Positions 10,074-18,963 are shown, numbered from the stretch's first letter. The stretch is 64,000 nt of DNA from Pyrinomonadaceae bacterium (GCA_019694395.1 JAIBCC010000005.1:62001-126000), one strand, 5' to 3'. Notes: generated by a model from the letters alone, not told the origin. Translations and numbers: made by a program.

Positions 10074-10294
10074 AGAATTTATCAGAAAGCAAAAAAGACT
10101 GGCTTGGAAACGTTTTTTATTTGATGTGAAAAGAATAAAGAAAATAAGGATTTCTTTCAACTTGCTGGCGAAAGTTTATGTAATCCTGAGGGAGCAATCG
10201 GCGATTATCTTTATTTTGTTTCGAATCTAATTGAACACAAAATTTATTAGATTGGTAAATAATCTTTGAAAAGTGTAATATCTGTCTCAAAAAA

Positions 10295-13075
10295 ATGAGC
10301 CAATTAGAAAAATCTTTATTGGAAATTCTCCCAAAAGAGCGTGTTAAAAACCGACTGATTGACCGCTACGCTTATGCCAGCGACGCGAGCCATTTTTATC
10401 TGATTCCAAAAGCGGTTGTGCAGCCAAAAACAATTGAAGAAGTGCAAAAACTCTTTCGATTTTCCCACCAAAACAAAATCAATTTAACTTTTCGCGCCGC
10501 CGGAACGAGCCTTTCGGGACAGGGCGTGACCGATGGAATTTTGGCGGATTTGAGCAATTTTTGGCGCAAGGTTACGCCCGAAAATAATGGTGAAACGGTG
10601 CGAGTTGAACCGGGCGCAATCGGAGCACACGTTAATCTGGCTCTAAAAAAATTCGGGCGCAAAATCGGTCCCGATCCTGCTTCGATCAATGCCGCAATGA
10701 TGGGCGGAATTTTGTCGAATAATTCCAGTGGAATGTGTTGCGGTGTGGAAAATAATTCGTATCACACTTTGAAATATCTCACTTTTGTTTTGCCAAATGG
10801 CTTGGTTTTTAATACCGAAAAAAAGGAAGATTACGCCCGATTTGAAACCGAAGCGGAGGAAATTGTCCAAGGAATTAACGATTTAAAAACGCAAGTTCGC
10901 TCCAATTCCGAATTAGTCGCAAAAATCCGCAAAAAATATCAGCAGAAAAACACGGTCGGTTATTGCCTGAACGCTTTTCTTGATTTTGAACACCCGCTCG
11001 ATATTTTGGCTCATCTTCTCATCGGCGGCGAAGGCACGCTCGCTTTTATCGCCGAAGCTGTTTTGCGAACGCTTCCCGATTTGCCCCACAAAGCGACGGG
11101 AATGCTTTACTTTGCCGATTCCGAAACAGCTTGCAACGCGATTTTTGAACTAAAAAATACAGGCGCGGCGGCACTTGAATTTATGGACAGAGCTTCGCTG
11201 CGTTCAGTCGAAAATATGCCCGGCGTTCCCGATTTTCTGAAAACTTTGCCCGAACGAGCCTCAGCAATTTTAATTGAATTTCAAGAAGAAACCGCCCAAT
11301 CTTTAGCCGAATTAGTCGAAAAAGCAAAGCCCGTTTTCGCCAAATTGCCTTTGATAATCGAACCAAATTTGAGCGGAAATCCCGCCGAACAAGATTTGAT
11401 GTGGAAAATCCGTAAAGGAATGTATCCGTCAGTCGCGGGAATGCGGGCGAAAGGAACTTCGGCACTTTTGGAAGACTTCACTTTTCCGGTCGAAAGGCTC
11501 GGCGAAGCGGTTGTTGATGTGCAAAATTTGTTTGAGAAATATAATTACGAAAACGGCATCATTTTTGGTCACGCCAAAGACGGAAATCTGCATTTTGTTG
11601 TCTCGCAAAGCTATGCCAAACAGACAGATATTGACCATTACGAAAAATTTAATGATGAGCTTTTCGATTTGGTTTTGAACAAATACGACGGCTCTCTGAA
11701 AGGCGAACACAGCACCGGCAGAGCGGTTTCGGCGTTCGTCGAAAAAGAATGGGGCGGTGCGGCTTACGAGATTATGCGAAAGCTTAAAAACCTCATTGAT
11801 CCCGAAAATTTGCTCAATCCCGGAATAATCATTACCGAAGACGCTCAATCTCACGTTCATAATCTGAAAGTAATGCCGATTGTCGAAGCAGAAGTTGACA
11901 ACTGTATCGAATGCGGATTTTGCGAAACGGTTTGTCCGAGCCGTGATTACACGCTGACTCCGCGAAGGCGAATTGGAGTTCGGCGTGCAATGAAACGGCT
12001 TGAAAATACGGGCGATTCGGCAACCCGCGAAGCACTTTTGCAGGACTATAAATTTGACGGTCTCGAAACTTGCGCGACTGACGGAATGTGCGCCACAACT
12101 TGTCCCGTTGGAATAAATACGGGTGATTTGGTCAAAAGATTACGGGCAGAAAATCATTCAGCTTTTCAAAACAAAATGGCATTGCGAGCCGCAAAAAATT
12201 TCGGACTTTTGGAAGATTCCGCCAAATTGGGCGTGCGTTCAGGAAAACTTTTCAATTCGATTTTCGGCAAAAATTTTATGCGAAGTTTGACCTCTTTTTT
12301 ACCTGTGATGCCGTTGTGGTCAAACTACATTTCAAAACCGCCGAAACTCGCAAAAACTTCGCCAAAAAATGCGTCCGTGATTTATTTTACAAGCTGTATT
12401 TCCCGAATGATGGGCGGCGAAATCGTTGATTTGTTCCAATCCGTCTGCCAAAAAGCGGATGTTAAATTTTCGCTTTTAACCGAATCAAAAGGAACTTGTT
12501 GTGGTCAGATTTTTTCGTCAAAAGGTTTTACGGATGCCTATCATTTTACTGCAAATTCAACCGTGGAAAAGCTTTGGAAAGATTCAGATGAAGGTAAAAT
12601 TCCCATCGTTTTGGACGTTACAAGCTGCACGCAAACTCTCAAATCAAGCCGAAATTATTTGACCGAGGAAAATCAGAAACGATTCGATAAATTGCAGATT
12701 TTAGACATTATTGATTTCGCCGCCGATTACATTTTGCCGAAATTGAAAATTACCAACACGAAAGAAAAAATCGTTTTTCATCCGACCTGTTCAACCACAA
12801 AATTAGGATTGGTCGGAAAGCTCAAAAAAATTGGTGAAGCTTGTGCCAAACAAGCCGACATTCCCGTTTTTGCAAATTGCTGCGGAATGGCTGGTGACAG
12901 AGGTTTTTATTATCCGCAACTTACTAAATCGGCGACCAAAAATGAATTAAACGAAGTTATTTCAACTAAATACGATGGTTATTATTCTACCGGAAAGACT
13001 TGCGAAATTGCTCTTTCGGAAAATTCGGGCGAGAATTACGAATCAATTTTGAAATTATTGGAGGAAGTTTCTTAA
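10295..13075 (+). CDS. FAD-binding and Fe-S oxidoreductase, D-lactate dehydrogenase-like
   Basis: A protein of 926 aa with, in order, an FAD-binding PCMH domain (about 30-260, with GTSLSGQG), FAD-oxidase C-terminal domain (about 260-520), a ferredoxin-like part with CIECGFCETVCP starting at Cys537 and CATDGMCATTCP at Cys593-603, and two CCG cysteine-rich domains (CCGQIFSS and CCGMAGDRG). This is the full-length arrangement of the membrane-associated D-lactate or D-2-hydroxyacid dehydrogenases of the Dld/YdiJ type, which pass electrons from a 2-hydroxyacid to quinone or cytochrome. The substrate cannot be told from sequence. No SD is visible. It ends 9 bp from the convergent hydrolase gene, so their terminators must overlap. 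Confidence 0.87.
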   Translation: MSQLEKSLLEILPKERVKNRLIDRYAYASDASHFYLIPKAVVQPKTIEEVQKLFRFSHQNKINLTFRAAGTSLSGQGVTDGILADLSNFWRKVTPENNGETVRVEPGAIGAHVNLALKKFGRKIGPDPASINAAMMGGILSNNSSGMCCGVENNSYHTLKYLTFVLPNGLVFNTEKKEDYARFETEAEEIVQGINDLKTQVRSNSELVAKIRKKYQQKNTVGYCLNAFLDFEHPLDILAHLLIGGEGTLAFIAEAVLRTLPDLPHKATGMLYFADSETACNAIFELKNTGAAALEFMDRASLRSVENMPGVPDFLKTLPERASAILIEFQEETAQSLAELVEKAKPVFAKLPLIIEPNLSGNPAEQDLMWKIRKGMYPSVAGMRAKGTSALLEDFTFPVERLGEAVVDVQNLFEKYNYENGIIFGHAKDGNLHFVVSQSYAKQTDIDHYEKFNDELFDLVLNKYDGSLKGEHSTGRAVSAFVEKEWGGAAYEIMRKLKNLIDPENLLNPGIIITEDAQSHVHNLKVMPIVEAEVDNCIECGFCETVCPSRDYTLTPRRRIGVRRAMKRLENTGDSATREALLQDYKFDGLETCATDGMCATTCPVGINTGDLVKRLRAENHSAFQNKMALRAAKNFGLLEDSAKLGVRSGKLFNSIFGKNFMRSLTSFLPVMPLWSNYISKPPKLAKTSPKNASVIYFTSCISRMMGGEIVDLFQSVCQKADVKFSLLTESKGTCCGQIFSSKGFTDAYHFTANSTVEKLWKDSDEGKIPIVLDVTSCTQTLKSSRNYLTEENQKRFDKLQILDIIDFAADYILPKLKITNTKEKIVFHPTCSTTKLGLVGKLKKIGEACAKQADIPVFANCCGMAGDRGFYYPQLTKSATKNELNEVISTKYDGYYSTGKTCEIALSENSGENYESILKLLEEVS

Positions 13076-13084
13076 AAGCTGAAA

Positions 13085-13882
13085 TTACAGACTTTTCATT
13101 AAAAACTGTTCAAGCAAATCTTCCAAACCGACTTTTGCCGCGAAAAGTCCTGTGCCATGTCCGCCTTTTTCGTAAATCTGCGTTTCGCTTTTCGCGTCAA
13201 CTTCTTTTAATTTCTTAACCGTTTCCGCAGATTCCTTATCATCTTCCGCCGCAACTAACAAAAGCGGTCTATCACTATAATTTTTAACAGCAGATTCGGT
13301 CGGCATATTTCCAAAATAATTTAGTCCGGGCGAAAGCAACGCAACTGCTTTTACTTTCGGATTTTCCGCACTGTAAATTATCGCCAAACTGCTTCCGTAA
13401 GACGCTCCGACGATTCCAACTCTATTTGCATCAACATTTTTCTGCTTCGCCAAAAACTGAAACGCATTATCAACGTCCGCTTTCATCGCTTTGACGGCTT
13501 CGTCTGTGCGTGCGGGAGCGACGGTTTTTCCATCAGTTGCTTTGTTTGAATCACCAAAACCTCGTCCGTCAATCGCCAAAACTCCGAAACCTTTTGCTTG
13601 CAGACGTTTGGCGAGCATCTCGTAAGAATGTCGGTCGCTTCCCCATTGATGCAGAAGTAAAACAGCAGGTGAATTTGCTTTCGGAGATTCGTAAAATGTG
13701 CCGACGATCTCAACCTTTTCGGCGGATGTGAATTTTACAGTTTGCGGTGCAGTAATTTGTGAAGTTGGTTGAGTTGATGCGTTGGAATTAGTTGAATTTG
13801 TTTGGTTTGTAGAATTTGAGATGGTTTGATTTTGGCAAGCGAAAGACAGCAATCCTACAAATAACATTAATACTAAAGCCAT
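13085..13882 (-). CDS. Lipoprotein-like alpha/beta-hydrolase (dienelactone hydrolase type)
   Basis: The hydrophobic N-terminus of 265 aa ends in LLSFAC, a possible lipobox, followed by a Ser/Asn/Thr-rich linker. The hydrolase domain (about 45-260) has nucleophile GASYG, an Asp in AAEDD and a His in GGHGT. I start it at the ATG at 13882. The frame is also open to an ATG at 13948, but the 22 residues between (starting MPAKDIYHDT) are identical to the start of XisH encoded 1.3 kb upstream and come from a duplicated DNA segment. Either start is possible; the longer one would put a foreign peptide in front of the signal. The substrate is unknown. Confidence 0.75.
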   Translation of the reverse strand: MALVLMLFVGLLSFACQNQTISNSTNQTNSTNSNASTQPTSQITAPQTVKFTSAEKVEIVGTFYESPKANSPAVLLLHQWGSDRHSYEMLAKRLQAKGFGVLAIDGRGFGDSNKATDGKTVAPARTDEAVKAMKADVDNAFQFLAKQKNVDANRVGIVGASYGSSLAIIYSAENPKVKAVALLSPGLNYFGNMPTESAVKNYSDRPLLLVAAEDDKESAETVKKLKEVDAKSETQIYEKGGHGTGLFAAKVGLEDLLEQFLMKSL

Positions 13883-13965
13883 AATCGTCCAGCCGTCTTT
13901 GATTAAGGCTCGTTTAACTGTGTCGTGATAAATATCTTTGGCGGGCATAGTTCGATTTTGGATTT
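13882..13965. repeat. 84-bp direct repeat, copy A (xisH 5' end fragment)
   Basis: It matches 15217-15300 with three mismatches over 84 bp. The repeat covers the region just before xisH, its start codon and 22 codons, and stops exactly where the hydrolase signal sequence begins. Confidence 0.9.
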
Positions 13966-13980
13966 AATTTTGAAGGCAAG

Positions 13981-14496
13981 CTAAAATTCTCCTAACACAG
14001 AAACCTCTCGTAACCGCTTTTCAATTTGGAGACAAAGTTCCGCTTTATCGCAGAAAATAGAGATATATGTTCTTTTTTTCCTCAACAACATCGGATAATT
14101 ATTTTCATAAGCGAAAGCCTCATCCCAAAAACCATTTTTACTGATTTTTTTTGGCTTGCGTTCTAGAAAAATAATTTCACCTTCTTTCGTAACTTTGTAT
14201 TTCGAGTATTCATACAGTTCAATATCTGAGTGTAAAGATTTCTTCGCCAGTTTCGGAGTTTTACTTTTTTCAAGACTAAATGAAATTCCAACACCACCTT
14301 CTTTATCAATATCGAACTCAAATGAACACTCATCCGAAAAGGCAATATTATGATACCAATAGGCGGGATTGAACGGTGTGGCAATAATATTTTCAACCTT
14401 CTTGCAATACTCCTCCGAAACTAATTGCCCAAAAGATATTTTTGAGCAAATGAGAGTTAAACTTATCAGCAATAATACATTGCAATTTTTTCTCAT
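13981..14496 (-). CDS. Hypothetical exported protein
   Basis: A protein of 171 aa from the ATG at 14496 (a TTG at 14517 would add 7 residues before the signal peptide). A hydrophobic signal ends near SFGQ at about residue 24. The mature part is charged, with Cys at three or four places that could form disulfides. I do not recognise a family. It lies between xisI and the hydrolase on the same strand, so it is probably transcribed with them. Confidence 0.6.
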   Translation of the reverse strand: MRKNCNVLLLISLTLICSKISFGQLVSEEYCKKVENIIATPFNPAYWYHNIAFSDECSFEFDIDKEGGVGISFSLEKSKTPKLAKKSLHSDIELYEYSKYKVTKEGEIIFLERKPKKISKNGFWDEAFAYENNYPMLLRKKRTYISIFCDKAELCLQIEKRLREVSVLGEF

Positions 14497-14543
14497 AATC
14501 TCACGCAAAAACCTCAAACACCTTGTTTACCACTTCGGCTAAT

Positions 14544-14879
14544 TTACACAACTGCATATTCAGTATGTTTTCGTAATTCAGGCGCGTGAAAGGCAAGAAC
14601 AATATCACTTTTTGGCACACCCGCTTGCTCTAATTCCGTAGCGATTCCGTCTTCTGTTCCGTCGTGCTGGATATAAAATTTTTCATTGATAATGTCAACG
14701 TGAATATTGATTCCGTGATAGCGTCTTCCATCACTCCAACCAACAATGTAAAGCAGATATGAATCATTTTTGCGGTCAAACATTGTGCGGCGTTCAATGT
14801 CGCCGTAATAATATGGAATTGCTGCGTGTTCGCTAATAATCTTTTCGACAATATCCCGATAATTTTCTAGTTTATCCAT
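14544..14879 (-). CDS. xisI: XisI family protein
   Basis: A protein of 111 aa that matches the XisI family along its length (MDKLENYRDIVEKII start, YYYGDIE, HDGTEDGIA, the end LRKHTEYAVV). XisI was named as a factor needed with XisH and XisF for excision of the fdxN element in heterocyst-forming cyanobacteria, but xisHI pairs are widespread without that element. Its start overlaps the end of xisH by 13 bp, so the two are translationally coupled. No site-specific recombinase is nearby, so excision is unlikely to be its role here; a partner or inhibitor of the nuclease-like XisH is an inference. Confidence 0.88.
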   Translation of the reverse strand: MDKLENYRDIVEKIISEHAAIPYYYGDIERRTMFDRKNDSYLLYIVGWSDGRRYHGINIHVDIINEKFYIQHDGTEDGIATELEQAGVPKSDIVLAFHAPELRKHTEYAVV

Positions 14880-15283
14880 CGCACAATGACCTCTTTTACT
14901 TTATCGAAAATCAAGATTCTCAAATCTTCACTTTCAACTAATTCTAACACATCGGCATTGAGAAAAAACTCATTGTAAATTTCTTTTTCAACCGCTAAAA
15001 ATAGTTGTCGGTCGGGTTCTTTTTTCCTCATCGCAAAACGATAAATGATAAATTGACCGAGTGCTTTTTCAAGTTCGCTCAAATTTGATTTTCCGATAAA
15101 ACTCTTAACCTCAACTGCAATTTTCCGACCTTCTTTTTCCGCGACAAAAACTTCTTCCGCAAGAATGTCAACATAAGTTTGAGTTCCGCCCCAAGGAAAA
15201 CTCATATTTTCTTTGGTAATCGTCCAGCCGTCTTTGATTAAGGCTCGTTTAACTGTGTCATGATAAATATCTTTTGCGGGCAT
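14867..15283 (-). CDS. xisH: XisH family protein with PD-(D/E)XK-like motif
   Basis: A protein of 138 aa. The start MPAKDIYHDTVKRALIKDGW is typical of XisH. A nuclease-like signature is visible: Asp39 in YVDIL, then Glu58-x-Lys60 in VEVK, the order found in PD-(D/E)XK endonuclease folds. It is coupled to xisI by a 13-bp overlap. The first 22 codons plus the preceding 18 bp are duplicated in front of the hydrolase at 13882. Low copy number, tight pairing and patchy distribution would suit a defence or toxin-antitoxin-like role, but this is a guess. Confidence 0.88.
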   Translation of the reverse strand: MPAKDIYHDTVKRALIKDGWTITKENMSFPWGGTQTYVDILAEEVFVAEKEGRKIAVEVKSFIGKSNLSELEKALGQFIIYRFAMRKKEPDRQLFLAVEKEIYNEFFLNADVLELVESEDLRILIFDKVKEVIVRWIN

Positions 15284-15300
15284 AGTTCGATTTTAGATTT
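15217..15300. repeat. 84-bp direct repeat, copy B (intact xisH start)
   Basis: The source copy of the segment at 13882-13965; here it continues into intact xisH. Confidence 0.9.
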
Positions 15301-15587
15301 TATTTGGTATGACAATCAATTCTCCACTCATTATCATCACACTTTTGATAAGTTGTTATAAATTCGTAAACCTTCTCATCATTCGGCTTTTTATAGTTGA
15401 TATGATATTCGGCAAAATCAGAATTACCTTCACCTACATAAAGAGATTTAACCTCAAAAGTTGGATTTTTTGCTAAAAAATCTTTCTTAACAACCTCATC
15501 GTTTGGTCTGTTATACCAAACATAAAATATCCCTAAAGCTACAACAAAAATAAATATGAATACTGGTAAAATTAATTTCCAATTCAT
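15300..15587 (-). CDS. Hypothetical membrane-anchored small protein
   Basis: A protein of 95 aa with one N-terminal membrane segment (about residues 5-24) and a charged outer part with a C-terminal pair of Cys (KCDDN, DCHTK). Its ATG overlaps the sufS stop codon (TAATG), which indicates translational coupling to sufS. It overlaps the duplicated segment by one base at its 3' end. I do not recognise a family. Confidence 0.6.
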   Translation of the reverse strand: MNWKLILPVFIFIFVVALGIFYVWYNRPNDEVVKKDFLAKNPTFEVKSLYVGEGNSDFAEYHINYKKPNDEKVYEFITTYQKCDDNEWRIDCHTK

Positions 15588-16828
15588 TATGCAAAAACCT
15601 CGATGACCTTTTGCACTGCTTCAGCTAATTTATCAACTTCCTCTTTCGTATTATAAAAAGCGAAACTCGCACGGGCAGTCGCGGGAACATCGAAAAATTT
15701 CATCACAGGTTGGGCGCAATGATGTCCGGCTCGAACGGCGATGCCTTGTTGGTCAAGGATTGTGCCGATGTCGTGCGGATGGACGTTTTCAATCGTAAAT
15801 GATAAAACCGACGCTTTTTCTTTCGCTGTGCCGATGATTTTCACGCCTTCGATGTTTGATAATTTTTCGGTGGCGTATTCGAGCAATTCGTGTTCGTAGG
15901 CAAAAGCGGCATCTAAATCAATCGAATTCAAATAATCAATCGCCGCGCCGAGTCCGATTTGCGAAGCGATTGCCGGAGTTCCAGCTTCAAATTTTTCGGG
16001 CAATCCGGCGTAGGTCGTTTTTTCAAATGTCACGACGCGAATCATCGAACCGCCGCCTTGATACGGAGGCATTTTGTCGAGCCATTCCTTTTTGCCGTAA
16101 ATTACGCCGCTGCCGGTTGGAGCAAACATTTTATGTCCCGAAAAAGCGTAAAAATCCGCATCCAAATCCTGAACATCCACGCGCAAATGCGGGACGGCTT
16201 GCGCTCCGTCAATGCAGACGGGAACACCGAATTTATGGGCTGTTGCAATCATTTCTTTGATCGGATTAACCGTTCCGAGCGAATTTGAAACGTGAGCAAC
16301 TGCCACGATTTTAGTGCGTTCGTTCAAAAGATTTTCGTATTCATCCAAAACGAGTTCACCATTTTCGTTGATCGGAATGACGCGGATCTTTGCGCCGCGC
16401 TCTTCGGCAATCATTTGCCAAGGAACGATGTTTGAATGATGCTCCATCGCAGAAATGATGATTTCATCGCCTTCATTGATGAATTTTCGCCCGTAACTAT
16501 TGGCAACCAGATTGATTCCCTCGGTGCAGCCGCGAACGAAAATACATTCTTTAGATTCTTTGGCGTTGATAAATTTGCGGACGTTTTCACGCGCTTTTTC
16601 GTATTCGTTGGTCGCTAACTGAGAAAGATAATGAACGCCGCGATGAACGTTGGAATGCTCTTCCGCCAGGTATTTTGAACCACGCTCAATGACGAGATTC
16701 GACACTTGCGAAGAAGCCGCATTGTCCAAATAAACAAGGGGTTTGCCATTCACCGTCTGTGTTAAAACGGGAAAATCTTCACGAATTTTATTTACATCAA
16801 AATTGCTCATTTGTTTTACTGCTGTCAT
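15587..16828 (-). CDS. sufS: Cysteine desulfurase SufS
   Basis: A protein of 413 aa, a PLP enzyme that takes sulfur from cysteine as a persulfide for Fe-S cluster assembly on SufBCD. Visible features are the PLP lysine Lys233 in SGHKMFAPTG, the substrate His in AMEHHSN and the persulfide Cys371 in RAGHHCAQP, which is the class II SufS motif. Length is normal for the family. It lies 11 bp after sufD. No sufE or sufU gene is in the window, so the sulfur acceptor must be elsewhere. Confidence 0.96.
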   Translation of the reverse strand: MTAVKQMSNFDVNKIREDFPVLTQTVNGKPLVYLDNAASSQVSNLVIERGSKYLAEEHSNVHRGVHYLSQLATNEYEKARENVRKFINAKESKECIFVRGCTEGINLVANSYGRKFINEGDEIIISAMEHHSNIVPWQMIAEERGAKIRVIPINENGELVLDEYENLLNERTKIVAVAHVSNSLGTVNPIKEMIATAHKFGVPVCIDGAQAVPHLRVDVQDLDADFYAFSGHKMFAPTGSGVIYGKKEWLDKMPPYQGGGSMIRVVTFEKTTYAGLPEKFEAGTPAIASQIGLGAAIDYLNSIDLDAAFAYEHELLEYATEKLSNIEGVKIIGTAKEKASVLSFTIENVHPHDIGTILDQQGIAVRAGHHCAQPVMKFFDVPATARASFAFYNTKEEVDKLAEAVQKVIEVFA

Positions 16829-16839
16829 ATTAATTCCAA

Positions 16840-17997
16840 TTAAACTTCCAAATTCACGTCCAAACGATTCAAAACCATCGCATCCAAATCTTTTTTAATC
16901 TCTTCGATCTCAATTTTGTTGATGATTTCCTCCGCAAAACCGTAGGTTAAAAGATTTTTTGCTAAATTCTCCGAAATTCCGCGACTCAAAAGATAAAATA
17001 ATTCTTCGTCTTCGAGTTGTCCGACGGTTGCGCCGTGGGAACATTTCACGTCATCGTTGAAAATTTCGAGCTGCGGTTTGGTATCAACTCTCGCGTCATT
17101 GGAAAGCAAAAGATTTTTGTTTGATTGCTGTGCGTCCGTGCCGTGTGCGTTCTCGCGGACAAAGACTTTGCCGTTGAAAACTCCGCGTGATTTGTCGTTC
17201 AAAACGCCTTTGTAGGTCTGATGCGAAACACAATTCGGCAAGGCGTGGTCAATTGAAGAATGCGTGTCGTGATGCTGATTTCCGTTCAGCATATACAATC
17301 CATCAATGTATGCTTCACCGCCTTCCGCTGTAAATTTGAGGTGAACATCGTGACGTGAAATCGCTCCGCCTAAGTTTACATTTGTTGAATTATAAAGACT
17401 TCCGCTTGATAGTTCGACTTCGGTTGTGCCAACGTGAAACGCTTCGGGCGATTCTTTTTGGACTCGGTAATGTGTCAAATTTGCATTTGGTTCAAGGAAA
17501 ATCTGAATCGCGGTATTAGTAAAACTTTTGCCTTCGGATTCGTAATTTTCGATAATCGTCGCTTTGCTTCCCGCCTCGGCAATGATGATGATGTGCGGAA
17601 AATTGGCTGTGTCTTCATTGGCATTAAAATTCAATTCAATCGGTTTGTTAAGTGAAGTTTCTTTCGGAATTGTAACGACAGTAAAATCTGCAAAAGCAAG
17701 ATTTAACGCCGTAAAGCCGTTACGGTCAAACTGAAAATGTTGAGCTAATCCAGCCACTTTCGGGCTTTGGACTTCGGACTTTGGACTTTGGACAATCTGA
17801 CCATTGACCACTGACCACTGACCACTGACGTTTGTATATTTCCACTCTTCATTCTTAACCGTCGGAAAACCGTTTTCGGTAAAATAATCGAACGCTTTTT
17901 GCCGCAATTCTTTCAACTCAGCATCTTTTGTCTGCTCTAAAATTTCGCTAAATGTATTGCTATAAATATCTTCTGTAACTAATTGTTGTGAAACCAT
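16840..17997 (-). CDS. sufD: Fe-S assembly scaffold SufD
   Basis: A protein of 385 aa. The N-terminal helical region ends in EEWKYTN (residues 50-56), and the C-terminal beta-helix includes the conserved CSHGATVGQLEDEELFYL stretch and HDTHSSIDH. SufD pairs with SufB on the SufC ATPase. I start at the ATG at 17997; an ATG at 18039 would overlap the upstream gene by 31 bp. Residues 57-78 do not look like SufD: they are encoded by two blocks of tandem 7-bp repeats (see repeat entry) inserted right after EEWKYTN, with the frame kept open. Confidence 0.94.
   Translation of the reverse strand: MVSQQLVTEDIYSNTFSEILEQTKDAELKELRQKAFDYFTENGFPTVKNEEWKYTNVSGQWSVVNGQIVQSPKSEVQSPKVAGLAQHFQFDRNGFTALNLAFADFTVVTIPKETSLNKPIELNFNANEDTANFPHIIIIAEAGSKATIIENYESEGKSFTNTAIQIFLEPNANLTHYRVQKESPEAFHVGTTEVELSSGSLYNSTNVNLGGAISRHDVHLKFTAEGGEAYIDGLYMLNGNQHHDTHSSIDHALPNCVSHQTYKGVLNDKSRGVFNGKVFVRENAHGTDAQQSNKNLLLSNDARVDTKPQLEIFNDDVKCSHGATVGQLEDEELFYLLSRGISENLAKNLLTYGFAEEIINKIEIEEIKKDLDAMVLNRLDVNLEV
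17765..17829. repeat. Tandem heptamer repeats inside sufD
   Basis: Two blocks of 7-bp units. ACTTTGG-type units lie at 17765-17793 (about four copies), and TGACCAC-type units at 17798-17829 (four and a half copies). The arms are about two-thirds complementary when inverted. The block lies within the sufD reading frame and has no effect on frame as it stands, but gain or loss of one unit would shift the frame. Confidence 0.85.
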
Positions 17998-18008
17998 AAA
18001 ATCTAAAA

Positions 18009-18602
18009 TTATCTGGCTGTTTTTCGCATTCCGAGCCAATAACCCAAAAGTGAAATTATCTGATGGCTGAAAAACAAGAAAACTACCGAAAAAATAATGC
18101 GTTGGAAAGTGACCTCAACATAAAAAGTCAGCACGATCCAAACACCAATTAAATAATCAATCTGGTCAAAAATATAAAAGAACAAATTCCAAATTCCGTT
18201 TGTAGTTGCGCCCGGAGCAATGTCAATTTGACGTTTGATAAAACTGTTCGGCAATTCGCTCAACATCGCCGCCGCACCGATAAAAAATCCTATCGAAATA
18301 ACTCTGACAGATTGATAATCAAGCAATTCAATTTGCCGAAAGATTTCAAAACGATGCAAAAACATCTGAATTCCAAACCCTAAAGCAGTTCCTATTGCCG
18401 TCATCAAAATTCCGCGATAGGTTTTGTTATCGCCGAAAATCCTTTTCCCGCGAAAAGTTTTTTCGTTATCAATCGGTTTGACCAGAGCCGAAAACCAACC
18501 AAATTTAATGGCAAAACCGTGCGCCGTCAAGCCGATCAATAAAGGCGAAAAAAGGTAACTGATTGACCAAAATTCCTGCATCAGCTTCCCAAGTTCAGCC
18601 AA
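18009..18602 (-). CDS. CDP-archaeol synthase (CarS)-like membrane protein
   Basis: A protein of 197 aa with about five hydrophobic segments and the nucleotidyl-transferase signature GKRIFGDNKTYRG at about residues 52-64, characteristic of the CDP-archaeol synthase/CDP-alcohol family (DUF46). These membrane enzymes activate a lipid phosphate with CTP. The bacterial role is not established; a CDP-lipid intermediate is inferred. It sits between sufC and sufD in the SUF block, overlaps the upstream small gene by 22 bp and is followed by sufD after 11 bp, so it is co-transcribed with them. Confidence 0.8.
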   Translation of the reverse strand: MAELGKLMQEFWSISYLFSPLLIGLTAHGFAIKFGWFSALVKPIDNEKTFRGKRIFGDNKTYRGILMTAIGTALGFGIQMFLHRFEIFRQIELLDYQSVRVISIGFFIGAAAMLSELPNSFIKRQIDIAPGATTNGIWNLFFYIFDQIDYLIGVWIVLTFYVEVTFQRIIFSVVFLFFSHQIISLLGYWLGMRKTAR

Positions 18603-18961
18603 AAGGTCGGCGGTTTATCAAGGCTTAATCCTTCAAAAAAATGTCTGTCCATCCCGCGCAAATCATCTACGACCAGATTGTGAATTTTGAAAAGCAATTC
18701 GCCTGCCGTAAAAGATTCGCCGTTATCGGCATTAATTTCGACGACTTTTTCAATCTCGTCGTCGTCTTCCCAAAACTCGTAAATCAGGTTGATTGCACTT
18801 GATTCCAAAACCACTTTTTCCGGTTGCCAATCGTCTTTTTCCTTGATGTCAATCTGATACTGGCGAACTTTTTCGCTGAATTCCGCCTGATTTTCAAAGA
18901 CTTTTCCGCCGAAACTCCAATAAACATCGCGCAGTAAGTTTTTCGGAAATTCTTCGTTCAT
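18581..18961 (-). CDS. Hypothetical acidic protein in the suf block
   Basis: A protein of 126 aa, acidic, soluble, without signal peptide or Cys motifs. It has an FWEDDDEIEK segment and a C-terminus with PTFWLNLGS. Its start lies 2 bp after sufC and its end overlaps the CarS-like gene by 22 bp, which supports a real coupled gene. I do not recognise a domain. Confidence 0.7.
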   Translation of the reverse strand: MNEEFPKNLLRDVYWSFGGKVFENQAEFSEKVRQYQIDIKEKDDWQPEKVVLESSAINLIYEFWEDDDEIEKVVEINADNGESFTAGELLFKIHNLVVDDLRGMDRHFFEGLSLDKPPTFWLNLGS

Positions 18962-18963
18962 TT

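Noticed and set aside
13085..15587. Excisable element of the fdxN type because of xisH/xisI
   Set aside because: No recombinase gene (xisF) and no interrupted gene or matching att sites were seen; xisHI pairs often occur alone.
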